Shown here piece after piece: positions 8,954-17,437 of a stretch of 64,000 nt of DNA. Within the stretch, counting starts at the first letter, position 1, and every line of letters starts with the position of its first letter. A program made the translations under genes and the position numbers. The DNA comes from Ruegeria sp. THAF33 (GTDB lineage: Bacteria; Pseudomonadota; Alphaproteobacteria; Rhodobacterales; Rhodobacteraceae): the NCBI RefSeq assembly GCF_009363615.1, contig NZ_CP045384.1:2106501-2170500 (forward strand), in the 5' to 3' direction. The notes below the pieces were generated by a model. The model was not told the origin of the DNA and made no database searches. It was given only the letters and a program-made list of their open reading frames with translations.

Positions 8954-9090
8954 TGTACATGCGGTCCGGCAATATACCTGCCACTCAAGAACCAGCGATT
9001 GTCCTCCGGGCGAATTAGCATCCAAACCGCGAAACCGCACACACCAGACACAAGAATGAAAACCAGACACATTCACGGAAAGGGAAACCA

Positions 9091-9978
9091 ATGAGCAAAC
9101 CATCAATCGGGTTTATCGGCCTGGGTCTCATGGGCGGAGCCATGGTGAGCCGGCTGTTGGACCAGGGATACTCGGTCACGGTCTTGGGGAACCGCGACCG
9201 CACACATCTGGACACCGCCATTGACCGAGGAGCTCGCGAGGCGCAAAACGCCCGGGAACTGGCTCAGGCCAGCGACATCGTGATGCTGTGCATGGGAACC
9301 TCTGAACAGGTCGAGGGCCGTATGCGTGGTGCTGATGGAGTAATCGCGGGACTGAAACCCGGGGCGATCGTCATCGACTTTGGCACCTCGCTTCCGGGCA
9401 GCACGCGCGCCCTGGCCAAGGAGGTTGCCGCAGCCGGCGGAAGCTATCTTGATGCGCCGCTTGGCCGGACGCCCTCGCACGCGCTGGAAGGCAAGCTCAA
9501 CATCATGACTTCCGGCGACAAGGCGGCCTTTGACAAGGCCGAGCCGACACTTAAGGATCTGGGCGAGAACGTCTTTTACCTTGGCCCGGTCGGATCGGGA
9601 CACACCATCAAACTGATCAACAACTTCTTCGGAATGACCGTTGCGAACGCGATGGCCGAAGCCTTTGCCATTGCCGACATCACCGGTGTTGACCGCAAGC
9701 AGCTGTACGAGGTGATGGCCGCAGGGCCGCTGCATTCCGGAATGATGGATTTCGTCAAGGCCTACGGTGTCGAGAATGACCCAAACCAGCTGGCCTTTGC
9801 CATCAAGAACGCTGCAAAAGACCTTGGTTACTACGATCGAATGGCGCGCGAGGCAGGCGTTAAAAGTGTGATGTCGCAGGGTGCGCTTTCAGCGCTGAAC
9901 GACGCGCGCGACCACGGTCAGGCGGATGACATGGTCAGCCAGATGGTTGACTACTACGTCAAGCGTTTCAACACCTGA
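9091..9978 (+). CDS. NAD-binding beta-hydroxyacid dehydrogenase (3-hydroxyisobutyrate/tartronate semialdehyde reductase family)
   Basis: Cytoplasmic dehydrogenase of 295 residues. The N-terminal GLGLMGGAM dinucleotide motif (residues 10-18), the GS(G)HTIKLINN stretch with catalytic K174 and following asparagines, and the helical C-terminal domain define the family. The substrate loop is DAPLGRTPSHALEG instead of the common DAPVSGG, which suggests an uncommon substrate. About 137 bases without a gene separate it from the previous coding sequence. I found no clear signal there apart from a GGAAAGGGAAACC ribosome site. Confidence 0.88.
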   Translation: MSKPSIGFIGLGLMGGAMVSRLLDQGYSVTVLGNRDRTHLDTAIDRGAREAQNARELAQASDIVMLCMGTSEQVEGRMRGADGVIAGLKPGAIVIDFGTSLPGSTRALAKEVAAAGGSYLDAPLGRTPSHALEGKLNIMTSGDKAAFDKAEPTLKDLGENVFYLGPVGSGHTIKLINNFFGMTVANAMAEAFAIADITGVDRKQLYEVMAAGPLHSGMMDFVKAYGVENDPNQLAFAIKNAAKDLGYYDRMAREAGVKSVMSQGALSALNDARDHGQADDMVSQMVDYYVKRFNT

Positions 9979-9981
9979 TCG

Positions 9982-10863
9982 ATGGGCGTCACCGCCAACC
10001 CCACTGCGGACCTGCCGCGCCTTGGCATCGTGCTGATGCTGATGGCGTGGCTGTTCTTTTCGCTGGTGGACCTTGGGGCCAAGTGGCTGGCGTTGGCCGG
10101 CGTGCCGGCATTTCAGTTGGCGTTCATGCGCTATGCGGGGCACTTCGTGATCTCGGTGGTTGTGATCGCCAAAGGTGGGATTGAGGCCGGCCGGTTCAAA
10201 ACGGACCATCCATGGCAAGTCATAAGCCGGGCCTTGTTGCTGATCTCGGCGACCGTTTTCAATTTCTATGCCCTGCGGTTTTTGCCTCTGACCGTCGTAT
10301 CGGCAATCATGTTTTCCAGCCCGGTCATCGTGTGCTTCCTGTCCGTCTTCGTGTTGAAAGAAAGCGTGGGCCCATGGCGTTGGGCGGCCATCATCCTGGG
10401 ATTTCTGGGGGTGTTGGTTGTCGTGCGGCCGTTTGGTTCGGCCTTTCATCCAACCATGTTGCTGATCGTCTACAACGCCACGGCGTTGGCCCTGTACTCG
10501 ATCATGACTCGCAGGCTGTCCGGAGTTGTTGCGGTGGACACCATGCAATTCTACCTCGGGCTTACCGGGACTGTGGTTCTGTTACCCTTCGCCCTCTGGT
10601 TCTGGGTCCAGCCGGAAAACACCTGGAGCCTGATTGTCCTGATCGGCCTTGGCGTCTTTGGCTGGGGCGGGCATCAACTGCTGACGAACGCGCATCGGTT
10701 CGGAACGGCCAACCAGTTGATGCCATTCACCTATTCGTTCCTAGTCTATGTTGCGATTTGGGGCTATCTGTTCTTTAACACGGTACCGGATGCATTCACG
10801 TTGGCAGGAGCTGCGCTGATCATGGTCGCCGGGCTAATCATCTGGAAAAGAGAAAAGAAATGA
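9982..10863 (+). CDS. EamA-type drug/metabolite transporter (DMT superfamily)
   Basis: Predicted inner-membrane protein of 293 residues with ten hydrophobic segments arranged as two EamA repeats. Typical features are SAIMFSSPVIVCFLSVFVLKE at the end of the first repeat and LLTNAHRFGTANQLMPFTY in the second. DMT transporters export or exchange small metabolites. Here it may relieve accumulation of a sugar-acid intermediate. It begins three bases after the previous stop and overlaps the next gene by four bases, so it is clearly part of the operon. Confidence 0.85.
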   Translation: MGVTANPTADLPRLGIVLMLMAWLFFSLVDLGAKWLALAGVPAFQLAFMRYAGHFVISVVVIAKGGIEAGRFKTDHPWQVISRALLLISATVFNFYALRFLPLTVVSAIMFSSPVIVCFLSVFVLKESVGPWRWAAIILGFLGVLVVVRPFGSAFHPTMLLIVYNATALALYSIMTRRLSGVVAVDTMQFYLGLTGTVVLLPFALWFWVQPENTWSLIVLIGLGVFGWGGHQLLTNAHRFGTANQLMPFTYSFLVYVAIWGYLFFNTVPDAFTLAGAALIMVAGLIIWKREKK

Positions 10864-11723
10864 CGCGAATTGCCTGCATCGGCGAAGCAATGATCGAATT
10901 GTCCATGCTGGAAACCGGCGCACAGGTAGGCGTCGCGGGGGATACGCTGAACACAGCCATCTACATGCGCCGCGCAGCGCCTGACCTGCAGGTGGAGTAT
11001 GTGACATGTTTGGGTGACGACCCGTTTTCGGGGCGCATCGCGGACTTCATCGACAGCCATCGCATCGGGACATCCGGCATCCGTATCATTCCGAACGCCT
11101 CTCCTGGATTATACGCAATCACGACATCCGCGGACGGTGAACGCAGCTTTACCTATTGGCGCAGTGAGGCGGCCGCCCGCCAGCTTTTTGCCGATCACAA
11201 TTTCAGCCCGCTAAATGGTTACGACGTGCTCTACTTGTCAGGTATTTCCGTGGCCATTCTTCCGCATGCGGTTCGGCTTGCACTTCTGGACTGGCTCGAA
11301 GGCTCTTCCGTCCGGTTGGTCTATGACAGCAACTTTCGTCCGCGTCTTTGGGACAGCGTTGAACACGCCCGGCAGATCAACCAGCGGCTTTGGCGGCGTG
11401 CTGACATTGCCCTGCCATCCATCGACGACGAGATGGCACTGTTCGGGGAAAGCGCGGATCAGGTGGCAGCACGCTTTGCCGTCCATCACGGCATCGGTGC
11501 GTTGAAACGCGGAGAGAATGGCCCTCTGTCCATCGGTCAGAACATTGAACAAACCTATGAACCTGCCAAGAGCGTACTGGATACCACAGCAGCGGGCGAC
11601 AGTTTCAACGGTGGGTACCTCGCGGCCTTGCTGACCGGGAAATCACAGGCCGAGGCCCTGATGGCTGGACACAATCTGGCATCCACCGTTGTTCAGTTCC
11701 GCGGCGCCATCATTCCCGGATAA
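10860..11723 (+). CDS. kdgK: PfkB-family sugar kinase, probable 2-keto-3-deoxygluconate kinase
   Basis: Cytoplasmic ribokinase-fold kinase of 287 residues. The C-terminal ATP site DTTAAGDSFNGGY holds the catalytic aspartate and anion hole. The N-terminal GEAMIEL, GDTLNTAIYMRRA and the YFTYWR-like stretch (RSFTYWRSEAAAR) match KDG kinases, where the tyrosine and arginine contact the keto acid. It would phosphorylate KDG made by the UxaA- and UxuA-type dehydratases to KDPG. The KDPG aldolase is not in this window. It overlaps the upstream transporter by four bases (ATGA) and the convergent uxuB by 14 bases at the 3' end. Confidence 0.83.
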   Translation: MTRIACIGEAMIELSMLETGAQVGVAGDTLNTAIYMRRAAPDLQVEYVTCLGDDPFSGRIADFIDSHRIGTSGIRIIPNASPGLYAITTSADGERSFTYWRSEAAARQLFADHNFSPLNGYDVLYLSGISVAILPHAVRLALLDWLEGSSVRLVYDSNFRPRLWDSVEHARQINQRLWRRADIALPSIDDEMALFGESADQVAARFAVHHGIGALKRGENGPLSIGQNIEQTYEPAKSVLDTTAAGDSFNGGYLAALLTGKSQAEALMAGHNLASTVVQFRGAIIPG

Positions 11724-12906
11724 GTGGCGCGAGGTCTTCGGCGCCGACAAGACGCAAAAGCGGCACTAGCGGATCTGGCTGCTTGGCAGCCAAAGCGATT
11801 TCCGACGCGCAAGGATCGTTCAGCGCCCTGCCTTTGGCGGTCTCAGACGTGCAATAGGAAATCCAGGCCCGCACCCCCGTGATCACCGCCTGAGACCCGG
11901 TTTCACGGAGTGTGGGAATAAACCGATAGGGCAGCTTTTGGCTGCCATCCATCGCTATTTGGTCCAAACGGTGCGCCAGCTCGGGGTTTTCAAACCGGCG
12001 CAACAGAGCCTCGGCATAGTCCATGACCTGCGCTTGCAGCGCAGCGGGCAGCGTTGCACCCGCATCCTTCATCAACCCGGAAACCAGCGGGCGCAAGACC
12101 GGGTCTCGAACCGCTTCGTGAACGTAGGTCAGGCCCCGCTCCAAACCTGCATAAGCCAACAGGGAATGGGCACCGTTCAACATGCGCAGCTTTCGCATCT
12201 CGTGCGGTGCCACATCATCGACCAGTTGCACGCCAGGCCATTCCGGGTGCGGACCGGCGAAATTGTCTTCAATCACCCACTCCGAGAACGCTTCGGTCGG
12301 TACGGCCATAGGATCGCCGCAGATTGCGCGAACGGCGTCCGTAGTGGCCGGGGTGATCCGGTCGACCATCGCGTTGGGAAAGCGAACGGCATCCCAATTG
12401 ACGTCCAGACCGGCTGCATTCGCAAAATCGGAAACGGCCATCTCGAGCGTTTTTCCGTTTTCCATGCGGTTGTCGCAACTCAGCACCGTCACTGGCTTGC
12501 GCCGTTCCGCAAGGCCAAAAGCCAGAAACCCGATCAGCGTCGCAGGCCCTTGCCCCGCCAGATCGGCGGCAATCGCCGAGTCCTGAAGGTTCAGCTTGCC
12601 CGCGGCATCCAAATGATAACCTTTCTCGGTCACGGTCACCGAGATAATCTCGGCATCCGCCATCGCGTCTAATACCGCTGCACGATCCTCGGGCGCGACC
12701 AGAACGTCCCGCAGAGCCTTGATGCGCCGGACGCCCTGCCCCTGTACGCACAGGTCGTACTCGAAACCCTGACGGGCCAATCCATCTCGAACCGAGGATG
12801 AACGCAGGCTGACGCCGACAACGTCCCATCCGCCCGCTTGATCGGTGTAGTCCAGCAAATGCGCCCGGGCAAAGTTTCCAAGGCCGAAATGAAGAATTGT
12901 ACCCAT
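11710..12906 (-). CDS. uxuB: Mannitol dehydrogenase-family fructuronate reductase (D-mannonate oxidoreductase)
   Basis: Long-chain polyol dehydrogenase family, 398 residues, somewhat shorter than the 480 or so usual for E. coli UxuB because the N-terminal lead-in is missing. Motifs are HFGLGNFARAH (NAD site), VTVTEKGYH, MVDRITPAT and the catalytic lysine region MRKLRMLNGAHS. It interconverts D-fructuronate and D-mannonate with NAD(H). It begins one base after the uxaC stop, so the pair is co-transcribed, and mannonate made here is the substrate of uxuA at 17434. A tagaturonate reductase role (UxaB-like) is an alternative for the same family. Confidence 0.85.
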   Translation of the reverse strand: MGTILHFGLGNFARAHLLDYTDQAGGWDVVGVSLRSSSVRDGLARQGFEYDLCVQGQGVRRIKALRDVLVAPEDRAAVLDAMADAEIISVTVTEKGYHLDAAGKLNLQDSAIAADLAGQGPATLIGFLAFGLAERRKPVTVLSCDNRMENGKTLEMAVSDFANAAGLDVNWDAVRFPNAMVDRITPATTDAVRAICGDPMAVPTEAFSEWVIEDNFAGPHPEWPGVQLVDDVAPHEMRKLRMLNGAHSLLAYAGLERGLTYVHEAVRDPVLRPLVSGLMKDAGATLPAALQAQVMDYAEALLRRFENPELAHRLDQIAMDGSQKLPYRFIPTLRETGSQAVITGVRAWISYCTSETAKGRALNDPCASEIALAAKQPDPLVPLLRLVGAEDLAPLIRE

Positions 12907-14271
12907 CTAGCTTTGCAACCCGTAAACCTGTTTCGCCAGATCAACCGCCAGCAACCGCGCAAGATGCTCGGCACTGTCCCGACTGAAGCAACCGCGCGCA
13001 ACCTGCTCGGCCAGATGAATCGCCACTCCCCGCCGCCAAAGGTCGTGTCGTGCAGGAATGGACAGAAAGGCTCGCGTGTCGTCATTGAATCCGGCCAGGT
13101 TGAAATATCCGGCCGTTTCAACAACCTGATCGAAATACCGCGCAATCCCGGCTGGGCTGTCATGGAACCACCAAGGCGGCCCGATCCGAAGGCACGGCCA
13201 ATGTCCCGCCATCGGGGCCAGTTCACGGGCATAGGTGCTTTCGTCCAGTGTAAACAGAATGATGCGCAGTTCCGCCGTGTTTCCGACCCGGTTCAACAGT
13301 GCCTCAAGGCCCGTGACCCAGTCCATCGCTATTGGAATGTCGGCCCCCTTATCCCGTCCGAAGTCCCGCATTACAGCGGGGTTCGTGTTGCGCTTGCTCC
13401 CAGCATGTATCTGCATGGTAAGACCATCATCGACAGACATCTGTGCCATTTCGATCAGCATATGCCCATAGAACCGGCGAGCATCCTGTTCGGTCCCTTC
13501 CCTCCGTCTCAGCCGCTGGTACATCGCATCCGGATCTTCCAGCCACTCGGTCTGCACGCGTTCGATACCGTGGTCGGTGGCTGTACAGCCCAGCTGGATG
13601 AAATAAGCCCGCCGCATCCGCAGCGCATCGAGATAGCCATCATAGCTGCCCAGATCGCAACCTGTCAGTTCGGCCAACTTGTTCAGGTTCTGTACGAACT
13701 CCGGATCCGCCCCATCCAAAACCCCGTCTGGGCGGAACGTCGGAACAACCCGCCCGCCCCAACCGCTTGCACGGATCTCCTGATGCTCCACGAGGTCGTC
13801 GAGAGCGGAATCCGTGGTAGCCAGAACCTCGATCCCGAACCTGTCGAACAAAGCCCTCGGGCGAAATTCGGGTTGCGCGAGCTTTTCTGAGATCTTTTCA
13901 TAGATCAGGTCTGCCGTGCGCGAAGACAACTCGTCAGACACGCCCAGCGTTTCATGCAGCACGTAGTTCATCCAGATCCGGGATGGCGTTCCCAGAAACA
14001 GATGCCAGTGCTCGGCAAAGGTGCGGAACACGGCGCGAGGATCCTTTTTTCGCCCCTCTTCCCCAACGCCGAGTTCTGACAAGGGAACGCCCTGCGAATA
14101 GAGCATACGGAACACGTAGTGGTCGGGAACCACCAACAGCTCTGCCGGGTTGGGAAACGGCGCATCGGTTGCAAACCACCCCGGATCGCAGTGACCATGC
14201 GGAGACACGATCGGCAGGTCCTTGATGCACAGATACAGGTCTTCTGCCATCCCATTCAAATTGCCAGTCAA
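12907..14271 (-). CDS. uxaC: Uronate isomerase (glucuronate/galacturonate isomerase)
   Basis: Amidohydrolase-fold enzyme that isomerises D-glucuronate to D-fructuronate (or galacturonate to tagaturonate). The metal-site HGHCDP lies close to the N terminus. RRFYGHM, RNTNPAVMRDFGRDKGAD and GFNDDTRAF match the family. The start is uncertain. I prefer a TTG at 14269-14271 because GGAGG stands five bases before it; an ATG at 14250 and a TTG at 14298 are alternatives. The ATG would leave few residues before the HGH motif compared with homologues I remember. It forms a two-gene operon with uxuB and is divergent from the triple oxidoreductase operon. Confidence 0.88.
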   Translation of the reverse strand: MTGNLNGMAEDLYLCIKDLPIVSPHGHCDPGWFATDAPFPNPAELLVVPDHYVFRMLYSQGVPLSELGVGEEGRKKDPRAVFRTFAEHWHLFLGTPSRIWMNYVLHETLGVSDELSSRTADLIYEKISEKLAQPEFRPRALFDRFGIEVLATTDSALDDLVEHQEIRASGWGGRVVPTFRPDGVLDGADPEFVQNLNKLAELTGCDLGSYDGYLDALRMRRAYFIQLGCTATDHGIERVQTEWLEDPDAMYQRLRRREGTEQDARRFYGHMLIEMAQMSVDDGLTMQIHAGSKRNTNPAVMRDFGRDKGADIPIAMDWVTGLEALLNRVGNTAELRIILFTLDESTYARELAPMAGHWPCLRIGPPWWFHDSPAGIARYFDQVVETAGYFNLAGFNDDTRAFLSIPARHDLWRRGVAIHLAEQVARGCFSRDSAEHLARLLAVDLAKQVYGLQS

Positions 14272-14298
14272 TTCTGCCTCCGATACTGCCGCCCGCAA

Positions 14299-14308
14299 TT
14301 GTTAACAC
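14299..14308. promoter_or_regulatory. Short palindrome in the divergent uxaC / oxidoreductase promoter region
   Basis: The roughly 100 bases between uxaC and the divergent operon contain TTGTTAACAC with an 8-base perfect palindrome TGTTAACA, followed by the only T-rich stretch nearby (GTTTTTAATGG). It is a candidate operator shared by both directions. No regulator gene is adjacent and the motif is short, so support is weak. Confidence 0.25.
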
Positions 14309-14373
14309 AGTTTTTAATGGTTGCATCTTTCCCGTTCGAACCCGCAGACTGACCGGGTGATCCGGGGGATTGA

Positions 14374-15390
14374 ATGAATATAGCGTTGATTGGTTTGGGG
14401 ATGGTTTCTGGCACGCATGTCGCCGCCATTCGGGCATCGGATCAAGGCCTCTGTCTTGCCGGCGTCCTCGGGCGCCATCCTGAAAAAACAGCTGAGTTCG
14501 CGCGGCGAAACGATACCCGTGCATTCGGCTCGGTCGAGGAAATTGCAAACGACCCAAACGTTGACTTTGCGATCATCGCAACCCCGCCCGATCAGCGCAC
14601 AGAGTTGGTGCGGGTTCTTTCGACCGCTTCGAAACCGATCCTGATGGAAAAACCCATCGAAAGAACGCTGGACGCCGCGACAGCCATTGTCGAGCAGTGC
14701 CAGATGTCTGGCGTGCCGCTGGGCATCGTCTTTCAGCACCGCGCCCGCGCCGCCTCGCAGGCGCTGAAATCAGCCATCGAACAGGACGAGTTGGGCGCGA
14801 TCGCCACGGTCGAGATCCGTGTCCCCTGGTGGCGCGATCAAAGCTACTATGACGAGCCTGGTCGCGGCACTTATGCACGCGACGGTGGCGGCGTCATGAT
14901 CTCGCAGGCAATCCACACGCTTGACTTAGCGATGTGGATGCTTGGGCCGATCTCGGACATTCAGGCCGTGATGAGGAAAACTCCACTACACGATCTCGAG
15001 GCCGAGGATTGGGCAGGTGCAGTCTTTGAAATGGGTAACGGCGCGGTGGGCACGTTGATGGCAACCACCGCCGAATTCCCCGGGGCCGCTGAATCAATCA
15101 CCATCCAGGGCACGCGCGCCAAGGCGCATCTGGAGTCAGGTGTCCTGACCGTGACCACTCTCGATGGCCGGAAATCCACGGTCGGCGAAACCGCCGCCAC
15201 AGGCGGAGGAGCCGATCCCATGGCGTTCACACATGCCTGGCACCAGGCGGTCATCGAGGACTTCGCCAAGGCCGTTTCCAGTGGAACGCAGCCCATGGCC
15301 ACCGGACGCAGTGCCCTTTTGACACACGCCGTCATAGACGCGATGCAGATCGCCAATCGAACCGGCCAGAAAACACGAGTCATCTCATGA
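14374..15390 (+). CDS. Gfo/Idh/MocA family oxidoreductase (first of three in tandem)
   Basis: NAD(P)-dependent sugar dehydrogenase, 338 residues. GLGMVSGTH (residues 7-15) forms the nucleotide site, MEKPIER carries the conserved EKP lysine, and DGGGVMISQAIHTLDLAMW gives the second-domain histidine and aspartate. The GGGVMISQ-IHTLD version is common in enzymes related to glucose-fructose oxidoreductase and inositol dehydrogenases. The start is 75 bases from a GT-rich leader with GGGGGA just before the ATG. It is coupled by a four-base overlap to a second member of the same family, so the two probably act in sequence or as a complex. Confidence 0.88.
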   Translation: MNIALIGLGMVSGTHVAAIRASDQGLCLAGVLGRHPEKTAEFARRNDTRAFGSVEEIANDPNVDFAIIATPPDQRTELVRVLSTASKPILMEKPIERTLDAATAIVEQCQMSGVPLGIVFQHRARAASQALKSAIEQDELGAIATVEIRVPWWRDQSYYDEPGRGTYARDGGGVMISQAIHTLDLAMWMLGPISDIQAVMRKTPLHDLEAEDWAGAVFEMGNGAVGTLMATTAEFPGAAESITIQGTRAKAHLESGVLTVTTLDGRKSTVGETAATGGGADPMAFTHAWHQAVIEDFAKAVSSGTQPMATGRSALLTHAVIDAMQIANRTGQKTRVIS

Positions 15391-16388
15391 GCCTGACCTG
15401 CGTCGCCCTTGGCCTGGACCACCGCCATATCTATGGCATGACGGAAAACATGCGCAAAATCGGCGTGGACTGCGTTGGCTATTGGACACAAGGCGATCCG
15501 GAAACGCTGGCGGGCTACGTCAAAAGGTTTCCCGATATTCCGCGGCTGGCCCGACTGGAAGACGCCCTGACCTGCGGGGCGGATCTCGCGCTGATTTCGG
15601 CAATACCGGCAGATAGGGCCGCGTTGACGATCCGCGCCATGCAAAACGGCATGGATGTCATGAGCGACAAGCCTGGCTGCACGACGTTCGAACAACTCGA
15701 GCAAATCAAGCAAACGGTCGCGGACACCGGTCGCATCTGGTCGGTGAACTTCTCCGAACGGTTCGAAACGCCCGTCAGCACCCGGGCGACCGAGCTGGTC
15801 GAGGCCGGTGCCATCGGGCGCGTGGTCCAGACGGTCGGACTTGGCCCGCACCGATTGAACCGGGCAACCCGGCCGGAATGGTTCTTCCGGCGTGACCGCT
15901 ATGGCGGCATTCTGACCGACATCGCCTCACATCAGATCGATCAGTTCCTGCATTACACAGGTTCAAAAAGCGCAGAAATCACGAACGCCTATGTGGCGAA
16001 CTATGCAAATCCCAACGATCCCGGATTGCAGGATTTCGGCGAGGTCAATCTGCGCAGCGAGGATGGCACCGGGTACATCCGGGTTGACTGGTTCACGCCG
16101 GATGCCCTGCCAAATTGGGGGGATGGTCGTCTGACGATCCTGGGCACGGAAGGATATATCGAGTTGCGGAAATATGTCGATGTGGGTGGAGCCCCGGGGA
16201 CAGATCATCTGATCCTCGTCAATGGTGAAACCTGCCAAAGGATCGACGCATCCGACGCCGGCCTTCCCTACTTTGCGCGCCTGGCCGATGACATTCGCAA
16301 CCGGACTGAAACCGCAATGACGCAGACCCACTGCTTTACGGTCATGGAACTGGCACTGCGCGCGCAGGAAATGGCGGAACGCAGATGA
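15387..16388 (+). CDS. Gfo/Idh/MocA family oxidoreductase (second of three in tandem), divergent member
   Basis: 333-residue member of the family with an unusual N terminus: VALGLDHRHIYGM replaces the typical GxGxxG dinucleotide loop. The EKP motif is also altered, reading SDKPG (lysine and proline kept, glutamate replaced by aspartate). The second domain keeps GGILTDIASHQIDQFLHY, with the histidine and aspartate of the active site. Proteins with the DHRHIYG start are found beside other oxidoreductases in roseobacters and may bind cofactor differently. It overlaps both neighbours by four bases. Confidence 0.82.
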   Translation: MSLTCVALGLDHRHIYGMTENMRKIGVDCVGYWTQGDPETLAGYVKRFPDIPRLARLEDALTCGADLALISAIPADRAALTIRAMQNGMDVMSDKPGCTTFEQLEQIKQTVADTGRIWSVNFSERFETPVSTRATELVEAGAIGRVVQTVGLGPHRLNRATRPEWFFRRDRYGGILTDIASHQIDQFLHYTGSKSAEITNAYVANYANPNDPGLQDFGEVNLRSEDGTGYIRVDWFTPDALPNWGDGRLTILGTEGYIELRKYVDVGGAPGTDHLILVNGETCQRIDASDAGLPYFARLADDIRNRTETAMTQTHCFTVMELALRAQEMAERR

Positions 16389-17437
16389 TCAACGTTGCGA
16401 TCCTTGGCGCAGGTATCGGTGCGCAACATCTGAGCGCACTGGAACGGCTTGACCGTACTTTCCGGGTAACCGCCGTGGTCGACCAGAATATCGACCGGAT
16501 CGAACAGATACGGCAGAACTCGGGTTTTCGAGCATTGATCAACATTCAGGACGCTCTGGATGATCCGACGATTGATGTCATCGACATCTGCCTGCCGCCC
16601 CATCTGCATGTACCGACTACCCTTGCAGCACTGGCCGCAGGAAAAAACGTTGTCTGCGAAAAGCCTCTTGCGACTTCGATGCAGGATGTGGATCGGATCA
16701 CAGCAGCCGCACGCAACGCGGGCAAGCATGTGTTTCCAGTCTTTCAATACCGGTGGGGTCCGTCGCTGTCTCAATTGCGCCACTTACAACGCACAGGCCT
16801 GACCGGAGCGGTCCAAACTGCCGCGCTTGAAACCCATTGGTCCCGAGGGGCAGACTATTACGCGGTGCCGTGGCGCGGAACATGGGCCGGTGAACGCGGC
16901 GGCGCAGTGCTGGGCCACGCCATCCACAACCATGATCTGCTGACTCATATCGCAGGCGATATCGCCTGGGTGTCTGCAATGACCACAACGCGGGTCAACC
17001 CGATCGAGACCGAAGACTGCGCCGCAATCTGCTTTGGCATGAATTCCGGCGCTTTGTGCACAAGCAATATCACCTTGGGCGCCGCCACGGACGAAACCCG
17101 CCTGCGGCTCGTCTTTGAAAAGGTGACCGCCACCTCTGGCACCGAACCCTATGCCCCAGGTCAAACGCCCTGGACATTCGTCGCGCGGGACCCTGTGAAT
17201 CAAGCCGCTATCGACGAGGCCCTTGCAGCCGCCACTGACGAGCCAATAGGTTTCGAAGGGTTCTTTACCGAAGTCGGCAGGGCGCTGCGGTCCGAGGCAA
17301 ATTCGGCCGTTACGCTGCAGGACGGCGCAGCGTCCATCGGCCTTGTGACGGCGATTTATCACGCGGCGCGTACGGGGCAGCGCGTTGCCCTTCCCATCAG
17401 GCCCGATCACCCGCTGTATGAAGGATGGCTGCCATGA
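16385..17437 (+). CDS. Gfo/Idh/MocA family oxidoreductase (third of three in tandem)
   Basis: 350-residue NAD(P)-dependent oxidoreductase with a regular nucleotide loop (GAGIGAQHL, residues 7-15), the motif CEKPLATS, and GGAVLGHAIHNHDLL in the second domain with the conserved histidine and aspartate. It overlaps the second oxidoreductase by four bases, and its stop overlaps the uxuA start (ATGA). Sequence similarity to its two upstream neighbours is limited to family motifs, so this is a set of specialised enzymes rather than a recent tandem duplication. Confidence 0.88.
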   Translation: MINVAILGAGIGAQHLSALERLDRTFRVTAVVDQNIDRIEQIRQNSGFRALINIQDALDDPTIDVIDICLPPHLHVPTTLAALAAGKNVVCEKPLATSMQDVDRITAAARNAGKHVFPVFQYRWGPSLSQLRHLQRTGLTGAVQTAALETHWSRGADYYAVPWRGTWAGERGGAVLGHAIHNHDLLTHIAGDIAWVSAMTTTRVNPIETEDCAAICFGMNSGALCTSNITLGAATDETRLRLVFEKVTATSGTEPYAPGQTPWTFVARDPVNQAAIDEALAAATDEPIGFEGFFTEVGRALRSEANSAVTLQDGAASIGLVTAIYHAARTGQRVALPIRPDHPLYEGWLP

